Positions 27,192 to 36,725 of a stretch of DNA of 64,000 nt are shown here, one piece after another (positions within the stretch are counted from its first letter, which is position 1; the number at the start of each line of letters is the position of its first letter). The DNA comes from Streptomyces aureocirculatus. Its GTDB lineage: Bacteria; Actinomycetota; Actinomycetes; Streptomycetales; Streptomycetaceae. Made by a program: the position numbers and the translations under genes. The stretch spans positions 1 through 64,000 of the forward strand of contig NZ_JOAP01000005.1 in the NCBI RefSeq assembly GCF_000720475.1. The letters are read 5' to 3'. A model generated the notes under the pieces. The model made no database searches, had not been told where the DNA came from, and saw nothing but the letters and a program-made list of their open reading frames with translations.

Positions 27192-27318
27192 ATCGGGCCG
27201 GGTCCGGCGGATTGTGTTGCTGCGGAGTGGTGACACGCCATAGAGTCGCCAATCGTCGGCATGGTGCCACGCTGACCTATCGAGAAATTTCCTGGTCACC
27301 AAGGAGGTAAGACGACTT

Positions 27319-28494
27319 GTGAATGAGTCGACATTTGCTCCCGGGGGTGGTCAACCAGGAATGTCTGGACGAGGCCAGGGCCCCGTCGGGCTCCAGGCTG
27401 TCGGCTCCGTCGCTGTCCGCGCCTTCGAAGCCCGCCAGAGTCCGCAGCCGACACAGTCAGCACCCCAGAGCATGGATGGCCATCACGTGAACGCCATGGC
27501 CGGCGACCGGAGTGGCGAGAACACCACCCCCACCCCCCTCGCCGACTACGAGGAACTGCCCCAGGGTCACTTCTACGACCCCGACGCGGAGTACGAGCCC
27601 GATCCCGAGTACGCGGCCACGCTCGCCCCGGACGCTGCCCGTCAGCGCCGCGAGCGCATCGGCCCCACGGGACGCCCGCTGCCGTACTTCCCGATCCCGG
27701 GGCCGTTGACCGACCACGGACCCGCGAAGATCATCGCGATGTGCAACCAGAAGGGCGGCGTGGGCAAGACCACGTCGACCATCAACCTGGGCGCGGCGCT
27801 CGCGGAGTACGGACGCCGGGTGCTGCTCGTCGACTTCGACCCGCAGGGCGCGCTCTCGGTGGGTCTCGGTGTGAACCCGATGGAGCTCGACCTCACGGTC
27901 TACAACCTGCTCATGGAGCGGGGCATGGCCGCCGACGAGGTCCTGCTGAAGACCGCGGTCCCCAACATGGACCTGCTGCCCAGCAACATCGACCTGTCGG
28001 CCGCCGAGGTGCAGTTGGTCAGCGAGGTCGCGCGCGAGTCCACGCTGCAGCGCGCCCTGAAGCCGCTGATGGCCGACTACGACTACATCGTGATCGACTG
28101 TCAGCCCTCGCTCGGCCTGCTCACGGTCAACGCGCTCACCGCGGCCCACAAGGTGATCGTGCCGCTTGAGTGCGAGTTCTTCGCGCTGCGCGGTGTGGCC
28201 CTGCTCACCGAGACCATCGAGAAGGTCCAGGAGCGGCTCAACCCCGACCTGGAGCTCGACGGCATCCTCGCCACGATGTACGACTCGCGTACGGTGCACA
28301 GCCGCGAGGTCCTCGCCCGCGTGGTCGAGGCGTTCGACGATCACGTCTACCACACCGTGATCGGTCGGACCGTGCGCTTCCCGGAGACCACGGTCGCCGG
28401 TGAGCCGATCACCACGTACGCCTCCAACTCGGTGGGCGCGGCAGCCTATCGCCAGCTCGCCAGGGAGGTGCTCGCCCGGTGTCACGCCGAGTGA
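27319..28494 (+). CDS. ParA-family ATPase
   Basis: 391 residues. About 130 residues of low-complexity, Q/P/S- then D/E-rich N-terminus precede a Walker-type ATPase: deviant Walker A KGGVGKTT (145-152), LLVDFDPQGALSVGLG and Walker B DYIVIDCQPSLG. The GTG has a near-perfect Shine-Dalgarno 10 bases upstream. It is followed by a small DNA-binding-like protein gene and scpA/scpB, the same order as mycobacterial Rv1708-Rv1710. A role in chromosome organisation or segregation is inferred from the family and neighbours; it is distinct from the parAB pair near oriC. Confidence 0.93.
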   Translation: MNESTFAPGGGQPGMSGRGQGPVGLQAVGSVAVRAFEARQSPQPTQSAPQSMDGHHVNAMAGDRSGENTTPTPLADYEELPQGHFYDPDAEYEPDPEYAATLAPDAARQRRERIGPTGRPLPYFPIPGPLTDHGPAKIIAMCNQKGGVGKTTSTINLGAALAEYGRRVLLVDFDPQGALSVGLGVNPMELDLTVYNLLMERGMAADEVLLKTAVPNMDLLPSNIDLSAAEVQLVSEVARESTLQRALKPLMADYDYIVIDCQPSLGLLTVNALTAAHKVIVPLECEFFALRGVALLTETIEKVQERLNPDLELDGILATMYDSRTVHSREVLARVVEAFDDHVYHTVIGRTVRFPETTVAGEPITTYASNSVGAAAYRQLAREVLARCHAE

Positions 28495-29099
28495 GTCTGC
28501 CGGGGGCCGACGAACTGTTCCGCACGACCGGGGGGATGGCGCTGCAGTCGTCGAGCCCGCGCCGCCAGGCGAACGGCGAGGCGAGGGTGCCCGCACCGGC
28601 GGGCGAGAGCGACGAGGCGGCCGCCGAGGAGTCCCACGCCGCCCCGCAGGAGGCCGGTGCGGCCGCCGAGCACCCCGAGAGCAGTGAACACGCCACGGCG
28701 GACGCGGAGTCCGGCGCCGGTTCGCGCAGCAGGGGCGCGGCCGGCACCGACGAGAAGGGCTCGGGGCGCCGGGCCGCGCAGGAAGGTTCTGCCGGGTCCG
28801 CCGCCGGCGGCGGCAAGTCCGCCAACGCGTCCGGCACCACGCCCGCGCAGGCGCGCCGCCGCGCCCGCGCCGCCAACCGGCGGCCCAGCGGGCGCGAGCG
28901 GCACGACGAGAAGATCACCGTGTACGTCTCCGCCGAGGAACTCATGGACCTCGAACACGCCCGCCTGGTGCTGCGCGGCGAGCACGGGCTCGCGGTGGAC
29001 CGCGGGCGCATCGTGCGGGAGGCGGTGGCCGTGGTGCTCGCCGATCTCGAATCGCGGGGGGACGCGAGCATCCTCGTACGACGGCTGCGCGGACGCTAG
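28479..29099 (+). CDS. small protein with ribbon-helix-helix-like C-terminus, ParA neighbour
   Basis: 206 residues. Residues 1-135 are disordered, A/G/S/E-rich. The C-terminal 65 begin RERHDEKITVYVSAEELMDLEHA and continue with RGRIVREAVAVVLADL, which fits a beta strand followed by two helices as in MetJ/Arc/CopG DNA-binding proteins. The GTG at 28479 has AGGGAGG 10 bases upstream and overlaps parA by 16 bases; the GTG at 28491 (GTGA overlap) is an alternative. Type Ib partition ATPases use RHH partners, so it may be the ParA adaptor; this is inference. Confidence 0.75.
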   Translation: MSRRVSLPGADELFRTTGGMALQSSSPRRQANGEARVPAPAGESDEAAAEESHAAPQEAGAAAEHPESSEHATADAESGAGSRSRGAAGTDEKGSGRRAAQEGSAGSAAGGGKSANASGTTPAQARRRARAANRRPSGRERHDEKITVYVSAEELMDLEHARLVLRGEHGLAVDRGRIVREAVAVVLADLESRGDASILVRRLRGR

Positions 29100-29140
29100 C
29101 GGTAGCCTGCCGGCCAGTACGCCGCCGCTTTCCTTGGACC

Positions 29141-30121
29141 GTGATGCAGATCGACTCCGCCCCTGCCGAGCCACGCCGTTCCCGGCGGTCGTTGGGGCGG
29201 GGGCCGGGGGTGGAGGCGCCTCAGGACCCGCCCCCGGAGCTTCCGGATCCCCCTGCGGAGCAGGAGCAGGAGAAGGCGCCGGAGCAGGAGAAAGCGCCGG
29301 AGCCCGACGACGGGCGGTTCAAGGTTCGGCTCGCGAACTTCGAGGGGCCCTTCGATCTGCTGCTCCAGTTGATCGCCCGGCACAAGCTGGATGTGACCGA
29401 GGTCGCGCTGTCCAAGGTGACCGACGAGTTCATGGCGTACATCCGGGCCATGGGTCCTGACTGGGACCTGGACCAGACGACCGAGTTCCTCGTGGTCGCG
29501 GCCACCCTGCTCGATCTGAAGGCGGCCAGGCTGCTGCCCGCGGCCGAGGTCGAGGACGAGGCCGACCTCGCGCTGCTCGAAGCGCGCGACCTGCTGTTCG
29601 CGCGGCTGCTCCAGTACCGCGCGTACAAGCAGATCGCCGACATCTTCAGCGGCCGGCTCGACGAGGAGGCCCGCCGCTACCCGCGCACCGTGGGCCTTGA
29701 GCCGCACCACGCCGAGCTGCTGCCCGAGGTCGTCATCAGCATCGGCGCCGAAGGGTTCGCCAAGCTCGCCGTGAAGGCGATGCAGCCCAGGGCGAAGCCG
29801 CAGGTGTACGTCGACCACATCCACGCGCCGCTGGTGAGCGTGCGCGAGCAGGCCGCGGTCGTCGTCGCGCGGCTCAAGGAGCACGGCGAGGCCAGTTTCC
29901 GGGCGCTGATCGAAGATCTTGGCCCCGATGACACCCTCACCGTCGTCGCCCGCTTCCTGGCGCTCCTGGAGCTGTACCGGGAGAAGGCCGTCGCCCTGGA
30001 GCAGGAGACCGCGCTCGGCGAGCTCCTGGTGCGCTGGACCGGCGGCGACGCCGACGCGGCACCGACCGTGACCGACGAGTTCGACCGCGCCCCCGAGCCG
30101 GACGAGGAGAAGAAGCCGTGA
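29141..30121 (+). CDS. scpA: segregation and condensation protein A
   Basis: 326 residues. After a P/E-rich N-terminus with a repeated EQEKAPE unit, the kleisin domain begins FKVRLANFEGPFDLLLQLIARHKLDVTEVAL, a clear ScpA signature, and ends in a C-terminal winged-helix segment (TLTVVARFLALLELYREKAV). It bridges SMC heads with ScpB. Start GTG at 29141 (ATG at 29144 is next). ScpB overlaps its stop (GTGA). Confidence 0.96.
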   Translation: MMQIDSAPAEPRRSRRSLGRGPGVEAPQDPPPELPDPPAEQEQEKAPEQEKAPEPDDGRFKVRLANFEGPFDLLLQLIARHKLDVTEVALSKVTDEFMAYIRAMGPDWDLDQTTEFLVVAATLLDLKAARLLPAAEVEDEADLALLEARDLLFARLLQYRAYKQIADIFSGRLDEEARRYPRTVGLEPHHAELLPEVVISIGAEGFAKLAVKAMQPRAKPQVYVDHIHAPLVSVREQAAVVVARLKEHGEASFRALIEDLGPDDTLTVVARFLALLELYREKAVALEQETALGELLVRWTGGDADAAPTVTDEFDRAPEPDEEKKP

Positions 30122-30828
30122 GCGCCGTGCCCGCCGAAGACGCCGTACCCGCCGAAGACGGTGCCGTGCCTACGGAGAACAGTCCTGCCGGGGACCTGCG
30201 GTCCGCCGTCGCCGGGCTCGACCTCAAGCCCGCCCTGGAGGCCGTCCTCATGGTCGTGGACGAGGCCGCGACCGAGGAACACCTGGCGAAGGTCCTGCAG
30301 CGGCCCCGGCGAGCGGTGGCCGTCGCGCTGCGGGAGCTGGCCGACGAGTACACCGTCCAGGGGCGCGGCTTCGAGCTGCGTCTGGTGGCGGGAGGCTGGC
30401 GCTACTACACCCGCCCGGCGTACGCGGCGGCCGTCGAGGGCTTCGTCCTGGACGGGCAGCACGCCAGGCTCACCCAGGCGGCCCTGGAGACGCTCGCCGT
30501 CGTCGCCTACCGCCAGCCGGTCAGCCGCTCGCGCGTCTCCGCGGTGCGCGGCGTGAACTGTGACGGGGTCATGCGCACCCTGTTGCAGCGGGGTCTGGTG
30601 GAGGAGGCGGGCGCGGAACCCGAAACAGGTGCGATCCTGTACAGGACGACGAACTACTTCCTGGAGCGGATGGGCCTGCGCGGCCTTGACGAGCTCCCCG
30701 AGCTCGCGCCCTTCCTCCCCGAGGCGGACGCGATCGAGGCGGAGACGCAGGAAGGCCTCCCGTCGTTCGACCCGGACGCACCCGATGCGCCGGATACACG
30801 AGACGCAGACGACCAGACGGAACTTTGA
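30118..30828 (+). CDS. scpB: segregation and condensation protein B
   Basis: 236 residues. Two winged helices are visible, with LDLKPALEAVLMVVDEAATEEHLAKVL first and QAALETLAVVAYRQPVSRSRVSAVRGVNCDGVMRTLL second, followed by the GAILYRTTNYFLERMGL motif that is diagnostic of ScpB. It is coupled to scpA at its start and to the pseudouridine synthase at its end (TGATG). Confidence 0.96.
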   Translation: MSAVPAEDAVPAEDGAVPTENSPAGDLRSAVAGLDLKPALEAVLMVVDEAATEEHLAKVLQRPRRAVAVALRELADEYTVQGRGFELRLVAGGWRYYTRPAYAAAVEGFVLDGQHARLTQAALETLAVVAYRQPVSRSRVSAVRGVNCDGVMRTLLQRGLVEEAGAEPETGAILYRTTNYFLERMGLRGLDELPELAPFLPEADAIEAETQEGLPSFDPDAPDAPDTRDADDQTEL

Positions 30829-32051
30829 TGCGAAGCAGCAGCGGCAGGAACAGCAGCGGAAACAACGGCGGGAGCCGTGGTGGCAACAGCGGCGGCCGCG
30901 GCAACAGCGGTGGCCGGACCGGCGGCGGCCGGGGCGGTGCGGGCGGCCGGGGCGACGCTCCCCGGGGCGGTGCGGGCGGCCGGGGCGACGCTCCCCGGGG
31001 CGGTGCGGGCGGCGGCGGTGGCCGCGGCAACTACCGCGCTGCCGGCAACGACCGGGACGACAAGCCGAGCCGCCCCAGCAAGCCCCGCCCCGAGGAGCGT
31101 CGCTACGACGTGGGCCCGGGCGCCACGCACGAGGGCCCGAAGTCGGGCCGCGGCGCCTCCGCGCGCGGCGGTGCCAAGGGCGGCCCCAAGCGGAGCCAGG
31201 AACAGCGCGGCGGCCGCCCGGCCCCCGGGCGCTCGCGTGAGTACGAGACGCGCGCCGAGGAGCGCAACCGCGAGCGGTACGCGGGCAAGCCGAAGGTCTC
31301 CCCGCCGAAGACCTTCCCCGGCGCCGAGCAGGAGGGCGAGCGGCTGCAGAAGATCCTCGCCCGCGCGGGCTACGGGTCCCGGCGCGCCTGCGAGGAACTG
31401 ATCGAGCAGGCCCGCGTCGAGGTCAACGGCGAGATCGTCATGGAGCAGGGCCTCAGGGTCGACACGGACAAGGACGAGATCAAGGTCGACGGCCTGACCG
31501 TGGCCACGCAGTCGTACCAGTTCTTCGCGCTGAACAAGCCCGCCGGTGTCGTCTCCACCATGGAGGACAACGAAGGGCGCCAGTGCCTCGGCGACTACAC
31601 GAACAACCGCGAGACGCGGCTGTTCCACGTGGGGCGGCTCGACACCGAGACCGAGGGCGTCATCCTGCTCACCAACCACGGTGAGCTTGCGCACCGCCTG
31701 ACCCATCCGAAGTACGGCGTGAAGAAGGTCTATCTCGCGCACATCGTCGGCCCGATCCCGCGTGACCTGGGCAAGCAGCTCAAGGACGGTATCCAGCTCG
31801 AGGACGGTTACGCCCGCGCGGACCACTTCCGCGTCGTCGAGCAGACCGGCAAGAACTACCTGGTCGAGGTGACCCTGCACGAGGGCCGCAAGCACATCGT
31901 GCGCCGCATGCTCGCCGAGGCCGGGTTCCCCGTCGACAAGCTGGTGCGGGTCGCCTTCGGCCCGATCACGCTCGGCGACCAGAAGTCGGGCTGGCTGCGC
32001 CGTCTTTCCAACACCGAGGTCGGCATGCTGATGAAGGAAGTCGACCTGTAG
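30828..32051 (+). CDS. RsuA/RluB-family pseudouridine synthase with disordered head
   Basis: 407 residues. Residues 1 to about 160 are G/R/S-rich and include 2.6 copies of a 33-bp unit (30931-30996 and on) coding GGAGGRGDAPR. An S4 domain follows (ERLQKILARAGYGSRRACEELI) and then the catalytic domain with GRLDTETEG (catalytic Asp) and the HEGRKHIVRRMLAEAG motif. It should modify 23S or 16S rRNA uridine. The ATG overlaps the scpB stop. The mycobacterial counterpart (Rv1711) lacks the long head. Confidence 0.94.
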   Translation: MRSSSGRNSSGNNGGSRGGNSGGRGNSGGRTGGGRGGAGGRGDAPRGGAGGRGDAPRGGAGGGGGRGNYRAAGNDRDDKPSRPSKPRPEERRYDVGPGATHEGPKSGRGASARGGAKGGPKRSQEQRGGRPAPGRSREYETRAEERNRERYAGKPKVSPPKTFPGAEQEGERLQKILARAGYGSRRACEELIEQARVEVNGEIVMEQGLRVDTDKDEIKVDGLTVATQSYQFFALNKPAGVVSTMEDNEGRQCLGDYTNNRETRLFHVGRLDTETEGVILLTNHGELAHRLTHPKYGVKKVYLAHIVGPIPRDLGKQLKDGIQLEDGYARADHFRVVEQTGKNYLVEVTLHEGRKHIVRRMLAEAGFPVDKLVRVAFGPITLGDQKSGWLRRLSNTEVGMLMKEVDL

Positions 32052-32237
32052 GCCTGTCGGTCTTGGCGGGTGCGGCCGCGATACAACCGGGGTGAACCGC
32101 CGATACGTCGGAAGAACCTCGCCCGGGGAACCTTTGACGTGGTCGCACGCCGGGCTGACTACCCTTTGCGGGGGAGCGCGGCGGCGTCACACGGCACGGC
32201 CGGGCACGACGGGTGCACACGAGCGAGGAGCAGCACG

Positions 32238-32444
32238 GTGACGGTACGAGGGGTACGGGGGGCCGTCGGGCCGGGGCGGCACGGGCTGTGGACCGGCGTG
32301 GAGCGCGGGGCCGAGGTCGCGCGGCCGGGGCGGACCAGGACACGGGCCGGCACGACGGCCGCCCCGCGTGAGGCTGCTCTGCGTGGCCCTCTGCGTGGGG
32401 CCGCTCTGCGTGGGGTCCTTCTGCGTGAGGACGTGACCAGGTGA
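32238..32444 (+). pseudogene. probable remnant of chorismate mutase (aroH) gene
   Basis: A 68-codon frame with GAGGAG about 8 bases before its GTG ends in a GTGA overlap with tyrA. Its first residues, VTVRGVRGAV, match the start of AroH-type chorismate mutases (IRGIRGAT / VRAVRGAV), but nothing after residue 10 does; the rest is R/G/A-rich with repeated CTCTGCGTGGGG-like units (32370-32425). AroH next to prephenate dehydrogenase is common in Streptomyces. So it may be a deletion stump that keeps the ribosome site and tyrA coupling. A chance match of ten residues cannot be excluded. Confidence 0.45.
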
Positions 32445-33529
32445 AGACCGCCCTCGTCATCGGCACCGGCCTCATCGGCACCTCGGCCGCCCTGGCCCTC
32501 GCGCGCCGCGGCGTCACCGTGCACCTCGCGGACCACGACACGGAGCAGGCGCGCACCGCGGCCGCGCTCGGGGCGGGCACGAGCGAGCCGCCGGAGGGGC
32601 CCGTCGACCTGTGCGTGGTCGCCGTGCCGCCCACCTACGTCGCTCCCACGCTCGCCGACGCGATGCGCCGCGGGGCCGCGAGCGGCTACCTGGACGTGGC
32701 GAGCGTGAAGGGCGGACCGCGCCGCGAGCTCGAGGCCATGGGCCTCGACCTGGCCTCGTACATCGGCACGCATCCGATGTCCGGGCGTGAGCGCAGCGGG
32801 CCCCTCGCGGCCTCGGCGGACCTCTTCGAGGGCAGGCCGTGGGTCCTGACGCCCACCGGGGACACCGACACCCACGTCCTGAACCTCGCCCTCGAACTGG
32901 TCGCCCAGTGCCGGGCCGTGCCCGTTGTCATGGACGCGGACGCCCACGACCGCGCGGTCGCCCTCGTCTCGCACATGCCGCACCTGGTCTCCAGCATGGT
33001 CGCGGCCCGTCTTGAGAACGCCGAGGAGACGGCGGTACGCCTCTGCGGCCAGGGCATCCGGGACGTCACCCGCATCGCGGCGTCCGACCCGCGGATGTGG
33101 ATCGACATCCTCTCCGCGAACCCCGGCCCGGTCGCCGACCTGCTCGCGGAGGTCGCCGCCGACCTGGACTCGGCGGTCACGTCGCTGCGGGAGCTGCAGT
33201 CGGCCGACGAGAGCAAGCGGCGCGACGGCGCGACGGGCGTCGAGAACATGCTGCGGCGGGGCAACGCCGGGCAGGCACGGGTGCCGGGCAAGCACGGCAC
33301 CGCGCCCACGGTGTACGAGGTCGTGGCCGTGCTCATCGACGACCAGCCCGGACAGCTCGCCCACATCTTCGCCGACGCGGAGCGGGCCGGCGTCAACGTC
33401 GAGGACGTCCGCATCGAGCACGCCACCGGGCGGCAGGCGGGCCTCGTCCAGCTCATGGTCGAACCCAGGGCGGCGGCACAGCTCGCGGTGGCGCTGCGCG
33501 AGCGAGGGTGGTCGTTGCGCCAGCAGTGA
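32441..33529 (+). CDS. tyrA: prephenate dehydrogenase
   Basis: 362 residues. The NAD-binding fold starts ALVIGTGLIGTSAALALARRG; ASVKGG and IGTHPMSGRERSGP are the TyrA active-site signatures. A C-terminal ACT-type domain (PTVYEVVAVLIDDQPGQLAHI) suggests amino-acid regulation. The GTG overlaps the upstream stump ORF. It makes 4-hydroxyphenylpyruvate for tyrosine. Confidence 0.94.
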   Translation: MKTALVIGTGLIGTSAALALARRGVTVHLADHDTEQARTAAALGAGTSEPPEGPVDLCVVAVPPTYVAPTLADAMRRGAASGYLDVASVKGGPRRELEAMGLDLASYIGTHPMSGRERSGPLAASADLFEGRPWVLTPTGDTDTHVLNLALELVAQCRAVPVVMDADAHDRAVALVSHMPHLVSSMVAARLENAEETAVRLCGQGIRDVTRIAASDPRMWIDILSANPGPVADLLAEVAADLDSAVTSLRELQSADESKRRDGATGVENMLRRGNAGQARVPGKHGTAPTVYEVVAVLIDDQPGQLAHIFADAERAGVNVEDVRIEHATGRQAGLVQLMVEPRAAAQLAVALRERGWSLRQQ

Positions 33530-33714
33530 CCCAGGGGGGCGACAGTGTCGCCTGACGGGGCCTGACGGGGCCTGGCCCGGGCCCGGCGGGGGGCGCACGG
33601 GAGCTTGCGCCGCGGGACCCGGGAAGGGCCACGGCCTGAAGCCAGTAACCTTGTGCGGGGCGCCGAGCAGGCGGCCCACCCCGTCCCCCGCACCGAGAAA
33701 GGTGTCCGCTCCCC

Positions 33715-34419
33715 GTGGAATCCGTGGAAAAGACCGCCGCCGCAGGCCCGGCTCCCGTGATCGTCGCCATCGACGGTCCCTCCGGCACGGGGAAGTCGAG
33801 CACCTCAAAGGCGGTCGCGGCCCAGCTCGGCCTGAGCTATCTGGACACCGGCGCCCAGTACCGGGCGATCACGTGGTGGATGGTGCACAACGGCATCGAC
33901 CTCACGGACCCCTCCGCCATCGCCGCCGTGGCCGGGAAGCCGGAGATCGTCTCCGGCACGGACCCCTCCGCCCCGACGATCACCGTCGACGGCACGGATG
34001 TCGCGGGCCCGATCCGCACGGCCGATGTCACCTCCAAGGTGAGCGCGGTCAGCGCCGTTCCCGAGGTGCGCACCCGGATCACCGAGCTGCAGCGCTCCAT
34101 CGCGGGCGGCGCGGACGAGGGCATCGTCGTCGAGGGCCGCGACATCGGCACCACGGTCCTGCCGGAGGCCGACCTCAAGATCTTCCTGACGGCGTCCCCG
34201 GAGGCCCGTGCGGCCCGCCGCTCCGGCGAGCTGAAGGGCGCCGACGTCGCAAGCACCCGGGAGGCCCTGGTCAAGCGGGACGCGGCCGATTCCAGCCGGA
34301 AGACCTCGCCCCTCGCCAAGGCGGACGACGCCGTCGAGGTGGACACCACCGAGCTCACGTTGCAGCAGGTCATCGAGTGCGTCGTCACGCTCGTCGAGGA
34401 GAAGCGGGCCGGCAAGTGA
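33715..34419 (+). CDS. cmk: cytidylate kinase
   Basis: 234 residues. P-loop GPSGTGKSS (21-29), YLDTGAQYRAIT substrate loop, VEGRDIGTTVLPEADLKIFL and the ARAARRSGEL lid mark CMP/dCMP kinase. GTG start at 33715. The 185 bases before it are gene-free with a repeated CCTGACGGGG. The PlsC-like gene overlaps its stop (GTGA). Confidence 0.96.
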   Translation: MESVEKTAAAGPAPVIVAIDGPSGTGKSSTSKAVAAQLGLSYLDTGAQYRAITWWMVHNGIDLTDPSAIAAVAGKPEIVSGTDPSAPTITVDGTDVAGPIRTADVTSKVSAVSAVPEVRTRITELQRSIAGGADEGIVVEGRDIGTTVLPEADLKIFLTASPEARAARRSGELKGADVASTREALVKRDAADSSRKTSPLAKADDAVEVDTTELTLQQVIECVVTLVEEKRAGK

Positions 34420-35081
34420 CCGACGTACCGGCCGGGCGGGCGGCGCCCTCCGAGCGCGGCGCCGACGTCGGCCGCCGCATCGGCGTCGGCCTCATGTACG
34501 GCCTGTTCAAGCCCCGCGTCCTCGGGGCCTGGCGGGTCCCCGCGGCAGGCCCGGTGATCCTCGCCGTGAACCACTCGCACAACGTCGACGGCCCCATGGT
34601 GATGGGTGTGGCGCCCCGGCCGACCCACTTCCTGATCAAGAAGGAAGCGTTCGTCGGGCCGCTCGGCTCGTTTCTGCGGGGCATCGGCCAGCTCCAGGTC
34701 GACCGTACGACGGCCGACCGCACGGCCGTCACGGACGCGCTCGCGGTGCTCGGCCAGGGCGGCGTCCTCGGGATCTTCCCTGAGGGCACCCGGGGCGAGG
34801 GCGACTTCGCCTCGCTGCGGGCCGGGCTCGCGTACTTCGCGGTGCGCACCGGAGCCCCGATCGTGCCGGTCGCCGTGCTCGGCAGCACGGAGCGGCGCGG
34901 GCGGCTGATAAAGAGGCTGCCGCCGCTGCGCACCCGCGTCGACGTCGTCTTCGGTGACCCCTTCGAGGCGGGCGACAGCAGCGGGCGGCGCACCCGCAAG
35001 GCCCTCGACGAGGCCACCGTACGGATCCAGGGGCGGCTGACCGGCCACCTGGAAAACGCCAGGCGCCTGACCGGGCGCTGA
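34416..35081 (+). CDS. 1-acyl-glycerol-3-phosphate acyltransferase family protein
   Basis: 221 residues. The PlsC motifs are clear: NHSHNVDGP (H-x4-D), LQVDRTTADR and FPEGTRGEGDF. It should be membrane-associated and transfer an acyl chain to a lysophosphatidate-like acceptor. The GTG overlaps the cmk stop and der follows after 73 bases, giving a cmk-plsC-der run common in actinobacteria. Confidence 0.93.
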   Translation: MTDVPAGRAAPSERGADVGRRIGVGLMYGLFKPRVLGAWRVPAAGPVILAVNHSHNVDGPMVMGVAPRPTHFLIKKEAFVGPLGSFLRGIGQLQVDRTTADRTAVTDALAVLGQGGVLGIFPEGTRGEGDFASLRAGLAYFAVRTGAPIVPVAVLGSTERRGRLIKRLPPLRTRVDVVFGDPFEAGDSSGRRTRKALDEATVRIQGRLTGHLENARRLTGR

Positions 35082-35154
35082 GCGAGACTTTCAGTAGTGG
35101 ACCGACCGCCTTGGCCGGGCCACCGATGACCACGATGAACGAGGTACGGACTTC

Positions 35155-36642
35155 ATGAACGACCAGAACCCCTCCGGGCCGAGCTCGGACGAGCACGAGC
35201 ACGGGGCGCTTGGCGACGCCGAGTACGCGGAGTTCATGGAGCTCGCCGCCGAAGAGGGCTTCGACATCGAGGACGTCGAGGGCGCCATCGAGGCGGCGGG
35301 CCACGGCCCGCTGCCCGTGCTCGCCGTCGTCGGGCGCCCCAATGTCGGCAAGTCGACCCTGGTGAACCGCGTCATCGGCCGCCGCGAGGCCGTCGTCGAG
35401 GACAAGCCGGGCGTCACCCGCGACCGGGTGACGTACGAGGCCGAGTGGGCGGGCCGCCGCTTCAAGGTCGTCGACACCGGCGGCTGGGAGCAGGACGTCC
35501 TCGGCATCGACGCCTCCGTGGCCGCACAGGCGGAGTACGCGATCGAGGCCGCCGACGCCGTGGTGTTCGTGGTGGACGCCACGGTCGGCGCGACGGACAC
35601 CGACGAGGCCGTCGTGCGCCTCCTGCGCAAGGCGGGCAAGCCCGTCGTGCTGTGCGCCAACAAGGTCGACGGGCCCTCGGCGGAGGCGGACGCGGCGATG
35701 CTGTGGTCGCTCGGCCTCGGCGAGCCGCACCCGGTGTCCGCGCTGCACGGCCGCGGCACCGGCGACATGCTGGACGCCGTCCTGGAAGCGCTGCCGGAGG
35801 CGCCCGCGCAGACCTTCGGCACGGCCGTCGGCGGCCCGCGCCGCATCGCGCTCATCGGCCGCCCGAACGTCGGCAAGTCCTCCCTCCTGAACAAGGTGGC
35901 GAACGAGGACCGCGTCGTCGTCAACGAACTCGCGGGCACGACCCGCGACCCGGTCGACGAACTGATCGAGCTCGGCGGCGTCACCTGGAAGTTCGTGGAC
36001 ACCGCCGGCATCCGCAAGCGCGTCCACCTCCAGCAGGGCGCCGACTACTACGCCTCGCTGCGCACCGCGGCGGCCGTCGAGAAGGCGGAGGTCGCGGTCA
36101 TCCTGATCGACGCCAGCGAGTCGATCAGCGTGCAGGACCAGCGCATCGTCACCATGGCGGTGGAGGCGGGCCGCGCGGTCGTCCTCGCGTACAACAAGTG
36201 GGACACCCTCGACGAGGAGCGCCGCTACTACCTGGAGCGGGAGATCGAGACCGAGCTGGCCCAGGTGGCCTGGGCGCCCCGGGTGAACGTCTCGGCGCGC
36301 ACCGGACGCCACATGGAGAAGCTGGTCCCGGCGATCGAGACGGCCATCGCGGGCTGGGAGACCCGGGTGCCGACGGGCCGTCTGAACGCCTTCCTCGGCG
36401 AACTGGTCGCCGCGCATCCGCACCCGGTCCGCGGCGGCAAGCAGCCGCGCATCCTGTTCGGCACCCAGGCGGGCACGAAGCCGCCGCGGTTCGTGCTGTT
36501 CGCGTCGGGCTTCATCGAGCACGGCTATCGCCGGTTCGTGGAGCGCAGGCTCCGCGAGGAGTTCGGCTTCGAGGGCACGCCGATCCACATCTCGGTGCGG
36601 GTGCGCGAGAAGCGCGGCCAGAAGAACCAGAAGAAGAAGTAG
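35155..36642 (+). CDS. der: GTPase Der (EngA)
   Basis: 495 residues with two G domains: GRPNVGKST near 61 and GRPNVGKSS near 236, each followed by its G3/G4 motifs ([22 protein letters not shown]), and a C-terminal KH-like domain ending in a Lys tail ([15 protein letters not shown]). It acts in 50S ribosome assembly. The acidic N-terminal extension of about 50 residues is typical for actinobacteria. A strong terminator follows. Confidence 0.97.
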   Translation: MNDQNPSGPSSDEHEHGALGDAEYAEFMELAAEEGFDIEDVEGAIEAAGHGPLPVLAVVGRPNVGKSTLVNRVIGRREAVVEDKPGVTRDRVTYEAEWAGRRFKVVDTGGWEQDVLGIDASVAAQAEYAIEAADAVVFVVDATVGATDTDEAVVRLLRKAGKPVVLCANKVDGPSAEADAAMLWSLGLGEPHPVSALHGRGTGDMLDAVLEALPEAPAQTFGTAVGGPRRIALIGRPNVGKSSLLNKVANEDRVVVNELAGTTRDPVDELIELGGVTWKFVDTAGIRKRVHLQQGADYYASLRTAAAVEKAEVAVILIDASESISVQDQRIVTMAVEAGRAVVLAYNKWDTLDEERRYYLEREIETELAQVAWAPRVNVSARTGRHMEKLVPAIETAIAGWETRVPTGRLNAFLGELVAAHPHPVRGGKQPRILFGTQAGTKPPRFVLFASGFIEHGYRRFVERRLREEFGFEGTPIHISVRVREKRGQKNQKKK

Positions 36643-36663
36643 CGGGTCCGGCTCTCCGCGCAC

Positions 36664-36705
36664 CGATGCCCGGCCTTCCAGAGGGAAGGCCGGGCATCGG
36701 CTTCT
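36664..36705. terminator. terminator after der
   Basis: A perfect 16-bp stem (CGATGCCCGGCCTTCC with its complement) closes an AGAG loop and is followed by GCTTCTTTC. It separates der from a convergent gene whose stop lies about 25 bases further on. Confidence 0.92.
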
Positions 36706-36725
36706 TTCGGGGCGCGGGGCGCGGT

